From: Allofournierella massiliensis
GTDB lineage: Bacteria; Bacillota; Clostridia; Oscillospirales; Ruminococcaceae
NCBI RefSeq assembly: GCF_004345265.1
Contig: NZ_SLUM01000001.1
Span: 62,001-126,000, forward strand
Direction: 5' to 3'
Length of the DNA stretch: 64,000 bases
Shown here: positions 48,304 through 56,999 of the stretch, piece by piece
Numbering within the stretch: the first letter of the stretch is position 1
Layout: each line of letters starts with the position of its first letter
Position numbers and translations under genes: made by a program
Notes under the pieces: model-generated
What the model saw: only the letters and a program-made list of their open reading frames with translations
Database searches by the model: none
Told to the model about the DNA's origin: nothing

Positions 48304-49710
48304 ATGCTGCGCCACAAACACATCGACCGCATCTGCCTTGCCGCCATGGCGCTGGCCCTTGTGCTGGCCGGGGTGCTCTGGCGGGGGGAGGAGCTGGGCA
48401 TCCGCCCGGCCCACAGTGACCCGGCCTACGCCTCCCGGCTGTTCGACGCGGGCCGGGTGCACACCATCGACATCCAGATCGAAAACTGGCAGGCCTTTCT
48501 GGCCGCTGCCCCGCAGGAGGAATATTCCCCCTGCACGGTGGTGGTGGACGGCGAGCGGTTCGAGCAGGTGGGTCTGCGGGCCAAGGGCAACAACTCCCGG
48601 CGGCTGATCGAGGAGTACGGCCTCAGCCGCTACAGCCTGAAGCTGGAATTCGACCACTACCAGACCGGGGCCAGCTACCACGGGCTGGACAAGCTCTCGC
48701 TGGACTGCTCCTTTCAGGACAACAGCTATCTGAAAAACCACACCGCCTGCCGGATGATGGACTACATGGGGGTGCCCGCGCCCCTGAGCAGCTATGTGTG
48801 GGTGACGGTGAACGGGCAGGACTGGGGACTGTTTCTGGCGGTGGAGGAGCCGGAGGAGGCCTTTGCCCGCCGCAACTTCGGGCCGGATCACGGCCAGCTG
48901 TACAAGCCGGACTACAAAAGCCTTTCCGCCGAAAACCCGGACGTGGCCCTGCGCTACACCGGCCCGGAGGAGGAAAATTACGACAACATCTTCCGCACCG
49001 CCAGATTCGACCCCACCCCGGCGGACAGACAGCGGCTGATTACGGCGCTGGAGCAGCTTTCCACCGGGCAGCAGCTGGAAAAGGCGGTGGAGCTGGACCG
49101 GGTGCTGCGGTATTTTGTGGTGCAGGTGTTCACCGTCAATCTGGACAGCTATCTGGGCCGCACTGGCCACAACTATTTTCTCTACGAGGAAAACGGGCGG
49201 CTGAGCATGCTGCCCTGGGACTATAATCTGGCCTTCGCCACCTATTCGCTGGGCATGCCGGAGCCGGTGAACGACGCGGAGCTTTATGTGAATTATCCCA
49301 TCGACACCCCCGGCACCGGCGAGGTGATGCAGAACCGGCCGCTCTACCATCAGGTGATGAAGCAGGACGAATGCTTTGCCGCCTACCACCGGTATTTCGA
49401 CGAATTTCTGAGCGGATATTTTGAGAGCGGACGCTTTGCGGACGAGACCACCGCCACCGCCCGGATGATCGCCCCCTATGTGCAGCGGGATCCCACCGCC
49501 TTCTGCTCCTATGAGGACTTCCGCACCGGGGTGGAAACTTTCACACAATTCTGTCTGCTGCGGGCCGAGAGCGCCCGGGGCCAGCTGGAGGGCAAAATCC
49601 CCTCCACATGGAAGGAGCGGACGGAATGGGGCGGCCCCTATGTGGACGCCTCGTCGGTCTGGCTGCCGGATCTGGGCGAGATTGCCGATCTGGCCGACGG
49701 CGTGCACTGA
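48304..49710 (+). CDS. CotH kinase-family protein
   Basis: A 468-residue protein with an N-terminal membrane segment (LAAMALALVLAGVLW) and an extracellular atypical protein-kinase fold. Family blocks are GLRAKGNNSRRL, the LKLEFDHY stretch, GLDKLSLDCSFQDNSYLKNH, WGLFLAVEEPEEAFARRNFG, NLDSYLGRTGHNYFLYEENG, and the metal-binding LPWDYNLAF. CotH of Bacillus phosphorylates spore-coat proteins; those in this VTC/DUF4956 setting may act on surface proteins. The DSGY-rich repeats encoded just upstream have many Ser/Tyr residues and could be its targets, which is speculative. Ends the sigI operon. Confidence 0.9.
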   Translation: MLRHKHIDRICLAAMALALVLAGVLWRGEELGIRPAHSDPAYASRLFDAGRVHTIDIQIENWQAFLAAAPQEEYSPCTVVVDGERFEQVGLRAKGNNSRRLIEEYGLSRYSLKLEFDHYQTGASYHGLDKLSLDCSFQDNSYLKNHTACRMMDYMGVPAPLSSYVWVTVNGQDWGLFLAVEEPEEAFARRNFGPDHGQLYKPDYKSLSAENPDVALRYTGPEEENYDNIFRTARFDPTPADRQRLITALEQLSTGQQLEKAVELDRVLRYFVVQVFTVNLDSYLGRTGHNYFLYEENGRLSMLPWDYNLAFATYSLGMPEPVNDAELYVNYPIDTPGTGEVMQNRPLYHQVMKQDECFAAYHRYFDEFLSGYFESGRFADETTATARMIAPYVQRDPTAFCSYEDFRTGVETFTQFCLLRAESARGQLEGKIPSTWKERTEWGGPYVDASSVWLPDLGEIADLADGVH

Positions 49711-49730
49711 CCGGCGAACCCAAAAAAGAA

Positions 49731-49780
49731 AGCGCGGCCCCGCGCCCGGAATCGCTCCGGGTACGGGGCCGCGCTCTTCT
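49731..49780. terminator. Bidirectional terminator between CotH and ABC permease genes
   Basis: AGCGCGGCCCCG and CGGGGCCGCGCT arms with an inner CCGGA/TCCGG stem. Confidence 0.85.
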
Positions 49781-49803
49781 GTTTTGTTTGTAAAAAGGGC
49801 CGG

Positions 49804-52155
49804 TCAGCTCCAGCGCTGGAGCAGCTTTTCGGCGGCCAGCCAGCCCAGCCCCAGCGCGATGACCAGAGCGCCAAGGCCGGCCCAGACATCCGCCCGGCGG
49901 GCAAGCCCGGTGATGTGGAACAGGGGATAAAACCCCACCCACCGCAGGCCGGAAAGCCCGCTCAGCGCCAGCAGCGGCGGCAGGCAGAAGGCGGTGCTGC
50001 CCACGAACATGGCCCCCAGCGTGTTGCCCATGTATTCGGAAAGGGCCATCAGAAGCAGCATCATGCAAAGGCAGGCGGCCAGCCGGGCCAGCACCCCGAA
50101 CACCAGCAGGTCGGAAAGGCTGACCCCGGCGGGAATGGCTGCGTAATCCGCAAGGCTCATGGCCGGGGCGAAGGGCCGGCAGAGGCCGTAGTCCCGCAGC
50201 ACCACCACAAACCGGGGCAGGCAGGTGAACAGGCAGACCAGCGCCGCGCCCAGCGCCCCCACCGCCAGCTTGCGGCGCAGGGTGTACCGGCGGCCCAGCG
50301 GGGTGGCCATCACCACCCGCTTCATGCCGCCCCTGTGCTCAAAGGCGAACAGGCCCGCAAAGCACACGCAGCTCACAAGGCCGGCGATCAGAGTGTCCTG
50401 CAGATCGCCCTCGCCGGAAAAGCCGAACAGATTTTCCCAGCCGCTCTCGTAGACCAGCTGGGCCTTCGGGTGCTCTTTCATATAGGCCAGATTGCCGTTC
50501 AGGATGCGCTGGAATACACTCATTTTCTGCTGCAGGCCGTAGTAGGCGCCCATCTGGGCCTGATAGGCTTCGCTGCTGATTTTGCCCGCGGCCAGCGCCG
50601 CGTCCAGCTGGCGGATGGGCTCGAATTCCCCGTTCATCTCCAGCAGCTTCCGGTACGTCTCTTCCGTATACGGCCCGGCCAGCTGCTTCATGTAGTATGC
50701 GTAATAGATCTCCTCTGCGTCCAGGTAGCTTTCGGCGGTCACGGTGCGGAAGGTCTGCCAGCTCGCGAAGGCCACCAGCACCGCCGCCGCGCCGCAGAGC
50801 ACAAACAGCTTGCGGCTCTCCTGCCGCAGCACGGTGGTGGCTCTGGTTTTCGCCGCCTTGCGCCGCAGCCCGGCAAAGGCCGGAGCCGCCGCCAGCCGAC
50901 CCCGGCAGAACAGCAGGCAGAAGCCGCCCGCCAGAAGGATGCCGTACAAAATCGCCGCCAGCCACTCCACCAGCGGCAGGCTGACCGGGGCATCGAACCA
51001 GTAAAGGTTCCGGTAGTTGCCCAGAAGCTCGTTGGTGCGCAGGATGCTTGCGAGATTTGCGTATTTGATCACGTTCAGCCGGCTGGTGGCGGGAATGGCC
51101 TGCCGGATGAGCCACTGGGCGGCGGGCAGCGCCAGCGCGGCGCACCAGCCCGCAAAGGCCCGGCGGGCCCACAGCGCCGCAAGCATCACCCACAGGCCCA
51201 TCACAAAGGCCCCGGCCCACTTGGCCAGCAGAAACAGCACCAGATACTGCCCCACCGTGATCTGCATGGTGCAGCGCATCAGCGCGGGCACGCTCTGGAT
51301 GCTGCGGCTCAGCGGCCCAAGGCCGAAGGTAAGGCCGCAGTAGGCAAGGTTTACCCCGTACAACAGCAGCAGCACCGCCAGCAGGCTCACTGCCAGCGCG
51401 CCCAGCTTTGCCAGCGCGGTGTGCAGCCGCCCGCCGGGCATGCTGCGCACCAGATGCAGCATGCCGCTGTCCCGCTCGTGGCGCAGCAGCAGGCTTGCCA
51501 GAAGCAGCATGGCCGCCAGCAGAATCAGGTCGGTGAACGGGTAGTCCAGCGCGGTGAACAGCCCCTTCTGGGGCGCGTAGCGGATGGCCACATCCCCCAT
51601 GCCCGCATACACCGCGGAGGTTTTGCGGATGTTGGCCTGGTCGTAGCCGCTTTTGCCGTTGTTGAATATGGAAATACCGGAGAGCTGTTTTGCCCTGGTC
51701 TGCACATCCTCCAGAAACCGGGGGTAGCCCGCCACCGTGTCCAGCTCGGCCTTGATCTGGGTGAGAAAGGCGTATTCCATCCGCAGATCGCCGGTGTAAA
51801 GATCGTAGGATTTTTCCTTGTAAGCCTGCTCATAATTTGCGAAAAGGTCAGCATATTCCTGCCGCACATCCATCCCCAAAAAGGCCCCACTTGCCTGATA
51901 GGAAAGAATCTGGTCAATCTGTAAAACGCCGTACACAAGGTCCAGCTTTTCGTTGATGAAATCCTGCTGGGCGGCGGTGTCCAGCCCGGCAAGGTCCCGG
52001 GCCACGGCCCGCCAGGCCGCAGGCTGCGGGCTGTTTTCTCCGGGGCGGGTGCCGGTGTAGAGCAAAAACAGGTTGGCGGCAGCCAGCACCGCCAGACACA
52101 GCGCAAAGATACGCTGCCCCCAGACCTTACGCAGCTCGGCAGAGAGCAGCCTCAT
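49804..52155 (-). CDS. ABC-2-type transporter permease, double-length
   Basis: A 783-residue membrane protein with about twelve helices, arranged as two similar halves (MRLLSAELRKVWGQRIFALC at the start and ATTVLRQESRKLFVLCGAAA near residue 440). Each half has a first helix, a large extracytoplasmic loop of about 150 residues and then five helices, as in ABC-2 exporter permeases. Its start overlaps the stop of the ATPase gene (ATGA). The pair probably exports or rearranges lipids, peptides or an antibiotic; the substrate cannot be named. Confidence 0.85.
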   Translation of the reverse strand: MRLLSAELRKVWGQRIFALCLAVLAAANLFLLYTGTRPGENSPQPAAWRAVARDLAGLDTAAQQDFINEKLDLVYGVLQIDQILSYQASGAFLGMDVRQEYADLFANYEQAYKEKSYDLYTGDLRMEYAFLTQIKAELDTVAGYPRFLEDVQTRAKQLSGISIFNNGKSGYDQANIRKTSAVYAGMGDVAIRYAPQKGLFTALDYPFTDLILLAAMLLLASLLLRHERDSGMLHLVRSMPGGRLHTALAKLGALAVSLLAVLLLLYGVNLAYCGLTFGLGPLSRSIQSVPALMRCTMQITVGQYLVLFLLAKWAGAFVMGLWVMLAALWARRAFAGWCAALALPAAQWLIRQAIPATSRLNVIKYANLASILRTNELLGNYRNLYWFDAPVSLPLVEWLAAILYGILLAGGFCLLFCRGRLAAAPAFAGLRRKAAKTRATTVLRQESRKLFVLCGAAAVLVAFASWQTFRTVTAESYLDAEEIYYAYYMKQLAGPYTEETYRKLLEMNGEFEPIRQLDAALAAGKISSEAYQAQMGAYYGLQQKMSVFQRILNGNLAYMKEHPKAQLVYESGWENLFGFSGEGDLQDTLIAGLVSCVCFAGLFAFEHRGGMKRVVMATPLGRRYTLRRKLAVGALGAALVCLFTCLPRFVVVLRDYGLCRPFAPAMSLADYAAIPAGVSLSDLLVFGVLARLAACLCMMLLLMALSEYMGNTLGAMFVGSTAFCLPPLLALSGLSGLRWVGFYPLFHITGLARRADVWAGLGALVIALGLGWLAAEKLLQRWS

Positions 52156-52937
52156 TTGCCATCCTCCTCACCGAACACCGCCAAGTACACCGATTCCAGA
52201 TTCTGGCCCGGCGCGTAGGTTTCAATCAGGCGCTCCACCGGGGCCTTGTCCACCAGTTTGCCGTTTTTCAAAAGCAGAATCTCGGTGGCTACCGTTTCCA
52301 CATCGCTCACCACATGGGTGGCCACCAGAATGATTCGATCTTTGGCCATCTCCGCCAGCAGTTCCCGCAGCCGCACCCGTTCTTTCGGGTCCAGTCCGGC
52401 GGTGGGCTCGTCCAGAATCAGCAGCTTGGGGTCCCCCAGAAGGGCGCTGGCCAGCAACAATCGCTGCTTCATGCCGCCGGAATAGGCGGCAAGGCGTTTA
52501 TCCAGCTCGTGGGAAAGATTGACCCATTCGGCCACCTGCTCCACCTGCGTCGGAACGTCCTTGCTCGGAATCTCCTTTAAGGCGCACATATAGGCCAGAA
52601 AGCGGCGGCCGGTGTAGCTGTCGTAAAGGCCCTGCTGCTGTGGCATATAGCCCAGCGCCCGGCGAAAGCGGATGTCCAGCGCACGGGCGTTTTTGCCGCA
52701 CCATTGAACGGTGCCGCCGTCCGCCTTCAGGCTTCCGGTGATGATGTTGATCAGGGTGGACTTGCCCGCCCCGTTTGGGCCAAGAAGGCCGTAAAGGCCC
52801 GGGCCGAGGGTGAAGCTCACCCCGGCCAGGGCCTGTTTTCTGGTGGCGGGGCGGCCAAACCGGCCGCCCCTGATTAAATAACTTTTTTTCAGTCCTTCCA
52901 CCGCAAGGCAGGTGGCCAGATTCGTTTCATGGGTCAT
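52152..52937 (-). CDS. ABC transporter ATP-binding protein
   Basis: A 261-residue ATPase. Walker A is GPNGAGKS (about residues 52-59), Q-loop YMPQQQGLYD, signature YSGGMKQR, Walker B LLILDEPTAGLD and an H-loop in VATHVVSD. ATG at 52937 follows GAGGTGA; the frame from 53015 covers the promoter region. It powers the downstream double permease. The inverted repeat at 53003 suggests control by a dimeric repressor of GntR or TetR type, whose gene is not adjacent. Confidence 0.93.
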   Translation of the reverse strand: MTHETNLATCLAVEGLKKSYLIRGGRFGRPATRKQALAGVSFTLGPGLYGLLGPNGAGKSTLINIITGSLKADGGTVQWCGKNARALDIRFRRALGYMPQQQGLYDSYTGRRFLAYMCALKEIPSKDVPTQVEQVAEWVNLSHELDKRLAAYSGGMKQRLLLASALLGDPKLLILDEPTAGLDPKERVRLRELLAEMAKDRIILVATHVVSDVETVATEILLLKNGKLVDKAPVERLIETYAPGQNLESVYLAVFGEEDGK

Positions 52938-53002
52938 GTATAAATTCACCTCGAAGGCAATCCGCGTGGAGTGGTCAGTCAAATCTGAGATCAAGGAAGC
53001 AA

Positions 53003-53017
53003 TTGTGGTATACACAA
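53003..53017. promoter_or_regulatory. Inverted repeat upstream of the ABC exporter genes
   Basis: TTGTG and CACAA arms around GTATA; a TATACC on the minus strand overlaps it. The spacing fits a GntR/YtrA-like operator over the promoter. Confidence 0.45.
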
Positions 53018-53055
53018 CAATCAGTACAAATTGCAGCGGCTCCTATAGCTCTCCC

Positions 53056-54357
53056 TTAAAATGCAAACTCAATGACGCTGTACGCCGGGTTGGAAGCCCA
53101 ATAATCAGAAGCGTTGATGATGGCGTAAATATCTCGCGCTGTAGTCACATACATCGAAGTGCCGTCTGGCTGCTGACTTTCCTCCTCAACGCTCTTTTCG
53201 CCAATCTTCACCAGATACTGCTCTGTTCCCGGAATTTTCGATAAAACCTGCACCGGACGGACTGTGCCCATAAGATTTGTGCTAGTCAAATTGAATTCTG
53301 ATTTTTCACCGGTACTCAGATTTACCTGGATCATGGAGAAGTCTTCAAAGTCCTCTGAAGTTTGACCGAAAAGAGCATACCCATCGCGGCAGTCCAGAAA
53401 TTCCACAAGATTCAGAGCCGTTCCATCTTCGAAAACTGATTCGCATACAATTTTGTCTGTCAATGTTTCACAGTCCAAGCAATGCAACGCATTTTCTGAC
53501 AGTGAAAAATAATATAGTTCCTTTCCTTGGAATATCCTCAATGTGTCACCGGATTCAGGGGAGAAAATAGTTTCCTTTTCCCCTGTAGAAACATTCAGTT
53601 TAAAAAAAACGCTTGTAACAGTTCCCTGTGCCAGTGTTTCATCAAGACTTTGTCCAACACCGCTTATGATAAAGTTAGAACCATAGGCATCTATCACCTG
53701 CTCGCCCTGCTCCACGTTCAGCTCATAGACAGGAATCCAATCACCGGTCTCTAAATTGATCTTTATGATTTCGCTTTTCAGCTCATTTGCCTCTGTTGTT
53801 TCCAGAGTACAATACAGGTTTTCTCCGTCCGTAACATAGGGCTCAAAAATTTCCTGAGCGGCTTTAAATGTGGTAATAACTTTTTTGTCTTTTCCATCCA
53901 TCCCCATTGTCATAATTTTAGGAAAAGATGCCTCTCCAAGTTCATCGTTAAAATAGGGGGCACCTGGGAAAGCCAACACCAGCTGATTGCTGATAATAAG
54001 AGGCCGCGAACCACCACCGGATGCTGGAAGCCTCCCTTCACATTCTGGCCCGGTGTGGGTACAGTTTGCGGAAGCACACAGATGAATCTCCGACTTGCTC
54101 TGGAAATCAATGTACATGATATTCGTGGAATTATCAGAATTCGAAACAGGGTCCATCAAATAATAGCCGTCTTTTGTAATTGCGCTGCCCCATTTCAAAG
54201 ATTGTAATTCACCGTCAGCAATCTGTGCCGGTTTCTGCGCTTGCGCTGAGTTCACAGAAGAACTTGCATCTAATGGCTCAATCGGCTCATTGTTACCACA
54301 CGAAGTTAGTGTTAACACAACAAAAATAATAGAAAATATTCCAATTCGTTTTTTCAT
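53056..54357 (-). CDS. AT-rich lipoprotein, predicted beta-propeller, unknown function
   Basis: A 433-residue lipoprotein starting at 54357, ten bases after GGAG. The signal peptide FSIIFVVLTLTSC gives the lipobox Cys, followed by a Ser/Gln/Ala linker. The mature part has repeated strand patterns such as GYYLMDPVSNSDN, IKINLETGDWIPVYEL and IQVNLSTGEKSEFNL, typical of propeller or DUF5050-like proteins. Cys-His elements (LCASANCTHTGPECEG) near 75 could bind metal or pair. Base composition is clearly more AT-rich than the flanking genes, a sign of recent transfer. It lies between the exporter and the PadR unit. Confidence 0.7.
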   Translation of the reverse strand: MKKRIGIFSIIFVVLTLTSCGNNEPIEPLDASSSVNSAQAQKPAQIADGELQSLKWGSAITKDGYYLMDPVSNSDNSTNIMYIDFQSKSEIHLCASANCTHTGPECEGRLPASGGGSRPLIISNQLVLAFPGAPYFNDELGEASFPKIMTMGMDGKDKKVITTFKAAQEIFEPYVTDGENLYCTLETTEANELKSEIIKINLETGDWIPVYELNVEQGEQVIDAYGSNFIISGVGQSLDETLAQGTVTSVFFKLNVSTGEKETIFSPESGDTLRIFQGKELYYFSLSENALHCLDCETLTDKIVCESVFEDGTALNLVEFLDCRDGYALFGQTSEDFEDFSMIQVNLSTGEKSEFNLTSTNLMGTVRPVQVLSKIPGTEQYLVKIGEKSVEEESQQPDGTSMYVTTARDIYAIINASDYWASNPAYSVIEFAF

Positions 54358-54571
54358 GGAATACATACTCCTTTTGGTTTTTATGAAACAACCGCTGTTT
54401 TCCGCCGTGCCGCTCTGGCCGGGGGCGGTGCGGCGAAACGTCCCCAAAATCACCGGTGAGATTTTGCTGCCAGAGGGAACACTTGCGCCGAAACGATGCC
54501 CGGATTCGTGAAATGTTCCCAGTTTTTCTCTTCTGACACCAAAATATCACAGATAAGTTGAAATGTCAACA

Positions 54572-54592
54572 ATACTTTGCGGCGAATAGTAT
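54572..54592. promoter_or_regulatory. PadR-type operator upstream of the padR gene
   Basis: ATACT and AGTAT arms 11 bases apart; the right arm overlaps the -35 box. A second AATAGT occurs at 54600, inside the promoter spacer. PadR proteins commonly bind such sites at their own promoters. Confidence 0.55.
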
Positions 54593-54620
54593 TTACGGCA
54601 AATAGTTTTTGCGCTATGAT
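54592..54620 (+). promoter_or_regulatory. Promoter of the PadR unit
   Basis: TTTACG, a 17-bp spacer and TATGAT, 38 bp before the start codon. Confidence 0.6.
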
Positions 54621-54658
54621 GAAACTGTTGATTCAACAAAACAAAACGAGGTTGCCCC

Positions 54659-55012
54659 ATGGGAGTATCGGAAAACTTGAAGCGCGGCGTTACCGAGCTT
54701 GTGCTGCTGAGCCTGCTGGCCCAGCGGGACATGTACGGGTACGAAATGTCGCAGGAATTGCAGGCCCGCAGCGGCGGAAAGTTCATATTGCAGGAAAGTT
54801 CCATGTACCCTACCCTCTACCGCTTGGAGGATAAGGGCTATATCACTGTGACCAAACAGCAGGTGGGCAAACGCCGCACCCGGATGTATTACCATCTGGA
54901 ACCGTCCGGCCAGGACTATCTGCAAAGCAGCGTGGCGGAATATCTTGCCATGCAGGAGGGAATCCGGGCGATTTTAACATCCTGTGGAATGAACGAGGTG
55001 GAACCAGTATGA
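54659..55012 (+). CDS. PadR-family transcriptional regulator
   Basis: A 117-residue winged-helix repressor of the short PadR-s2 type. RGVTELVLLSLLAQRDMYGY begins the DNA-binding domain, followed by LQESSMYPTLYRLEDKGYIT as the recognition part and KRRTRMYYHLEPSG as the wing. The C-terminal helix would dimerise. Its stop overlaps the next start (ATGA). PadR genes like this usually control a coupled membrane protein, as seen here, in answer to envelope or antibiotic stress. Confidence 0.92.
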   Translation: MGVSENLKRGVTELVLLSLLAQRDMYGYEMSQELQARSGGKFILQESSMYPTLYRLEDKGYITVTKQQVGKRRTRMYYHLEPSGQDYLQSSVAEYLAMQEGIRAILTSCGMNEVEPV

Positions 55013-55446
55013 ACAGCAGTGTAAAACAGGGGAATACCCGGCAGGCACAGGCAGTGTGCCGGAAGTATTGCGGGCAGGTAAGGCGAAGCCTTTTCTGCCC
55101 GGCTGCACTGCGCAGGCCGGTTCTGAGCCAGCTGGAGGAGGCGGTGCTTTTTTATCTGGAAGAGCATCCCCAGAACGGAATGGACGAGCTGTATGCCCAT
55201 TTCGGCGAGCCGAAGGCCTTTGCCGCCAACGTGCTGGGAAACATGGAGGGCGAGCAGCTGCGAAAGCAGCTGACCCGCTACCGCTGGCGCAGAGTGCTGG
55301 CGGCAGTGCTGGTAACGCTGGCGCTGGCCTACGGCGTGTTTTACTGCGTGCGGCTTGCGATCGACTACATTTATTATCCGGGCTATGTGGTGGTCCAAAG
55401 CGCCCAGGAAGACGAGGGGCCGATCCCGACCTCTCCGCCGGACTGA
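55009..55446 (+). CDS. Small membrane protein coupled to padR (HAAS/DUF1700-like)
   Basis: A 145-residue protein. The N-terminal half is a soluble helical domain (QLEEAVLFYLEEHPQNGMDE, then LYAHFGEPKAFAANVLGNM) that resembles the HAAS/DUF1700 or DUF6120 proteins often paired with PadR. One membrane helix follows (RVLAAVLVTLALAYGVFYCV), and then a short, polar exterior tail. It overlaps padR by four bases. These proteins are believed to pass a membrane signal or act as chaperones of the PadR-controlled product; no activity is proved. Confidence 0.75.
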   Translation: MNSSVKQGNTRQAQAVCRKYCGQVRRSLFCPAALRRPVLSQLEEAVLFYLEEHPQNGMDELYAHFGEPKAFAANVLGNMEGEQLRKQLTRYRWRRVLAAVLVTLALAYGVFYCVRLAIDYIYYPGYVVVQSAQEDEGPIPTSPPD

Positions 55447-55474
55447 AAAGTTTTATTATACGAGGAGGTTCTTT

Positions 55475-55933
55475 ATGAATTGTAAAAAAGCGATTTCGGT
55501 TTTGCTGGCTGTGTTGCTGGTTGTGTGCTTTTCGGTAACGGCTTTTGCCGCCGATGACAATGGCCGAGTGGTGAGCCGCACAGTGGAGCAATACGACAAC
55601 GGAGCCTACGCGGTGATCACGGTTTACGACAACACCACCGCCCGGGGCGGCACCAAAAACGGCCGCAAGGATTTTGATTACTACGAGAGCGGAAGCCTTG
55701 CCTGGACATTTACGGTACACGGCAGCTTCAGCTACAACGGCAGTTCTGCCACCTGTACGGCGGCTTCCTATACCTACAATATCAACAAAAGTGAATGGTA
55801 TCGCGTAAAAGGTGAAGCCTATCCCAGCGGAAGCGCCGCCATTGCCAAGGGCGTGATGCAGAAAAAGAGCACCGGCAAAAGAGTTTACCCCACGGTGACC
55901 CTCACCTGCACCCCCAATGGCGTGCTGGCCTGA
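55475..55933 (+). CDS. Small secreted protein in the PadR unit
   Basis: A 152-residue protein with GAGGAGG and a good spacing to ATG at 55475. The first 26 residues (KKAISVLLAVLLVVCFSVTA, then FA) are a signal peptide with an Ala-x-Ala site. The mature part is rich in Thr, Ser, Tyr and Asn with short beta strands, such as GSLAWTFTVHGSFSYNGSSA and NKSEWYRVKGEAYPSG. There are two Cys, at about residues 93 and 146. I do not recognise the family; it resembles small beta-sandwich exported proteins. It is the third gene of the padR operon. Confidence 0.75.
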   Translation: MNCKKAISVLLAVLLVVCFSVTAFAADDNGRVVSRTVEQYDNGAYAVITVYDNTTARGGTKNGRKDFDYYESGSLAWTFTVHGSFSYNGSSATCTAASYTYNINKSEWYRVKGEAYPSGSAAIAKGVMQKKSTGKRVYPTVTLTCTPNGVLA

Positions 55934-55961
55934 TGTGCCCGAACCCATCAAAAAAACACAA

Positions 55962-56002
55962 AGCGCGGCCCCGAACGGGAAAAACCGGTTCGGGGCCGCG
56001 CT
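55962..56002. terminator. Bidirectional terminator between the secreted protein and stomatin genes
   Basis: AGCGCGGCCCCGAAC and its full complement around 11 bases. Confidence 0.9.
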
Positions 56003-56017
56003 GTCTGCGTCAGGGGT

Positions 56018-56926
56018 TTACTTCGCGGCGTTGTCGGCGGTGGCCATCTCCTTGATGGAGGTGACCAGACCCGCCAGATTCTGCATGTCGCTGGGGATGA
56101 TGAGCTTGGTGGCACGGCCGTCGGCAACCTTGGCCAGCGCTTCCAGACCCTTCAGAGCCAGCACCTTGTCGTTGGGGGCGGCTTCGTTCAGCAGGCGCAG
56201 CGAGTCGGCCAGAGCCTTCTGCACCTCCAGAATGGCCTGCGCTTCACCCTGGGCCTCACGGATGCGCTGCTCGCGCACCGCGTCCGCCCGCAGAATGGCG
56301 CTTTCCTTTTCACCTTCCGCCTTGGTGATGGCGGCGGTCTTTTCGCCTTCCGCAATCAGAATGGCTTCGCGCTTCAGGCGTTCGGCCTTCATCTGCTTCT
56401 CCATGGCGTCCTGAATTTCGGCGGGCGGGATGATGTTCTTCACCTCTACCCGGTTCACCTTGATGCCCCACTTGTCGGTGGCCTGGTCCAGAATGGCGGT
56501 GATTTTGGTATTGATCACGTCGCGGCTGGTGAGGGTGTGATCCAGCTCCATATCACCGATGATGTTGCGCAGGGTGGTGGCGGTCAGGTTTTCGATGGCG
56601 CTCATGGGCCGCTCCACGCCGTAGGTGAACATCTTGGCGTCGGTCACCTGGAAAAAGACCACCGAGTCGATCTGCATGGTCACGTTGTCGCGGGTGATCA
56701 CGGGCTGGGGCTTGAAGTCCACAACCTGCTCCTTCAGGCTCACCTTCTTGACGACACGCATCAGGAAGGGGACCTTGAAGTGGAAGCCGGCGCCCCAGGT
56801 GGCCTGATACACGCCCAGCCATTCCACCACATAGGCGTTGGCCTGCGGCACGATGCTGATGCAGCTGACCAGCAACAGCAGCAGAATCACGAGAATGGGA
56901 ATCAGAACGATCAATACTGTGGGCAT
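56018..56926 (-). CDS. SPFH/Band 7 (stomatin-like) membrane protein
   Basis: A 302-residue protein. One N-terminal membrane segment (MPTVLIVLIPILVILLLLLV) is followed by the SPFH domain: VPQANAYVVEWLGVYQATWG, FHFKVPFLMRVVKKVSLKEQ, ITRDNVTMQIDSVVFFQVTD and GVERPMSAIENLTATTLRNI. A charged coiled coil (KAEGEKESAILRADAVREQR) extends to the C-terminus. Such QmcA/HflC relatives gather in lipid-raft-like patches with NfeD partners, whose gene is immediately upstream. Start chosen at 56926 with GGAGG nine bases upstream; 56932 is too near. Confidence 0.95.
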   Translation of the reverse strand: MPTVLIVLIPILVILLLLLVSCISIVPQANAYVVEWLGVYQATWGAGFHFKVPFLMRVVKKVSLKEQVVDFKPQPVITRDNVTMQIDSVVFFQVTDAKMFTYGVERPMSAIENLTATTLRNIIGDMELDHTLTSRDVINTKITAILDQATDKWGIKVNRVEVKNIIPPAEIQDAMEKQMKAERLKREAILIAEGEKTAAITKAEGEKESAILRADAVREQRIREAQGEAQAILEVQKALADSLRLLNEAAPNDKVLALKGLEALAKVADGRATKLIIPSDMQNLAGLVTSIKEMATADNAAK

Positions 56927-56999
56927 AGTCATTTCCTCCGTTTCGTTATGAAATTAAAATCGCTGTTTCAGAAATTGCTGAAAAATGGCATGCGGGGGA

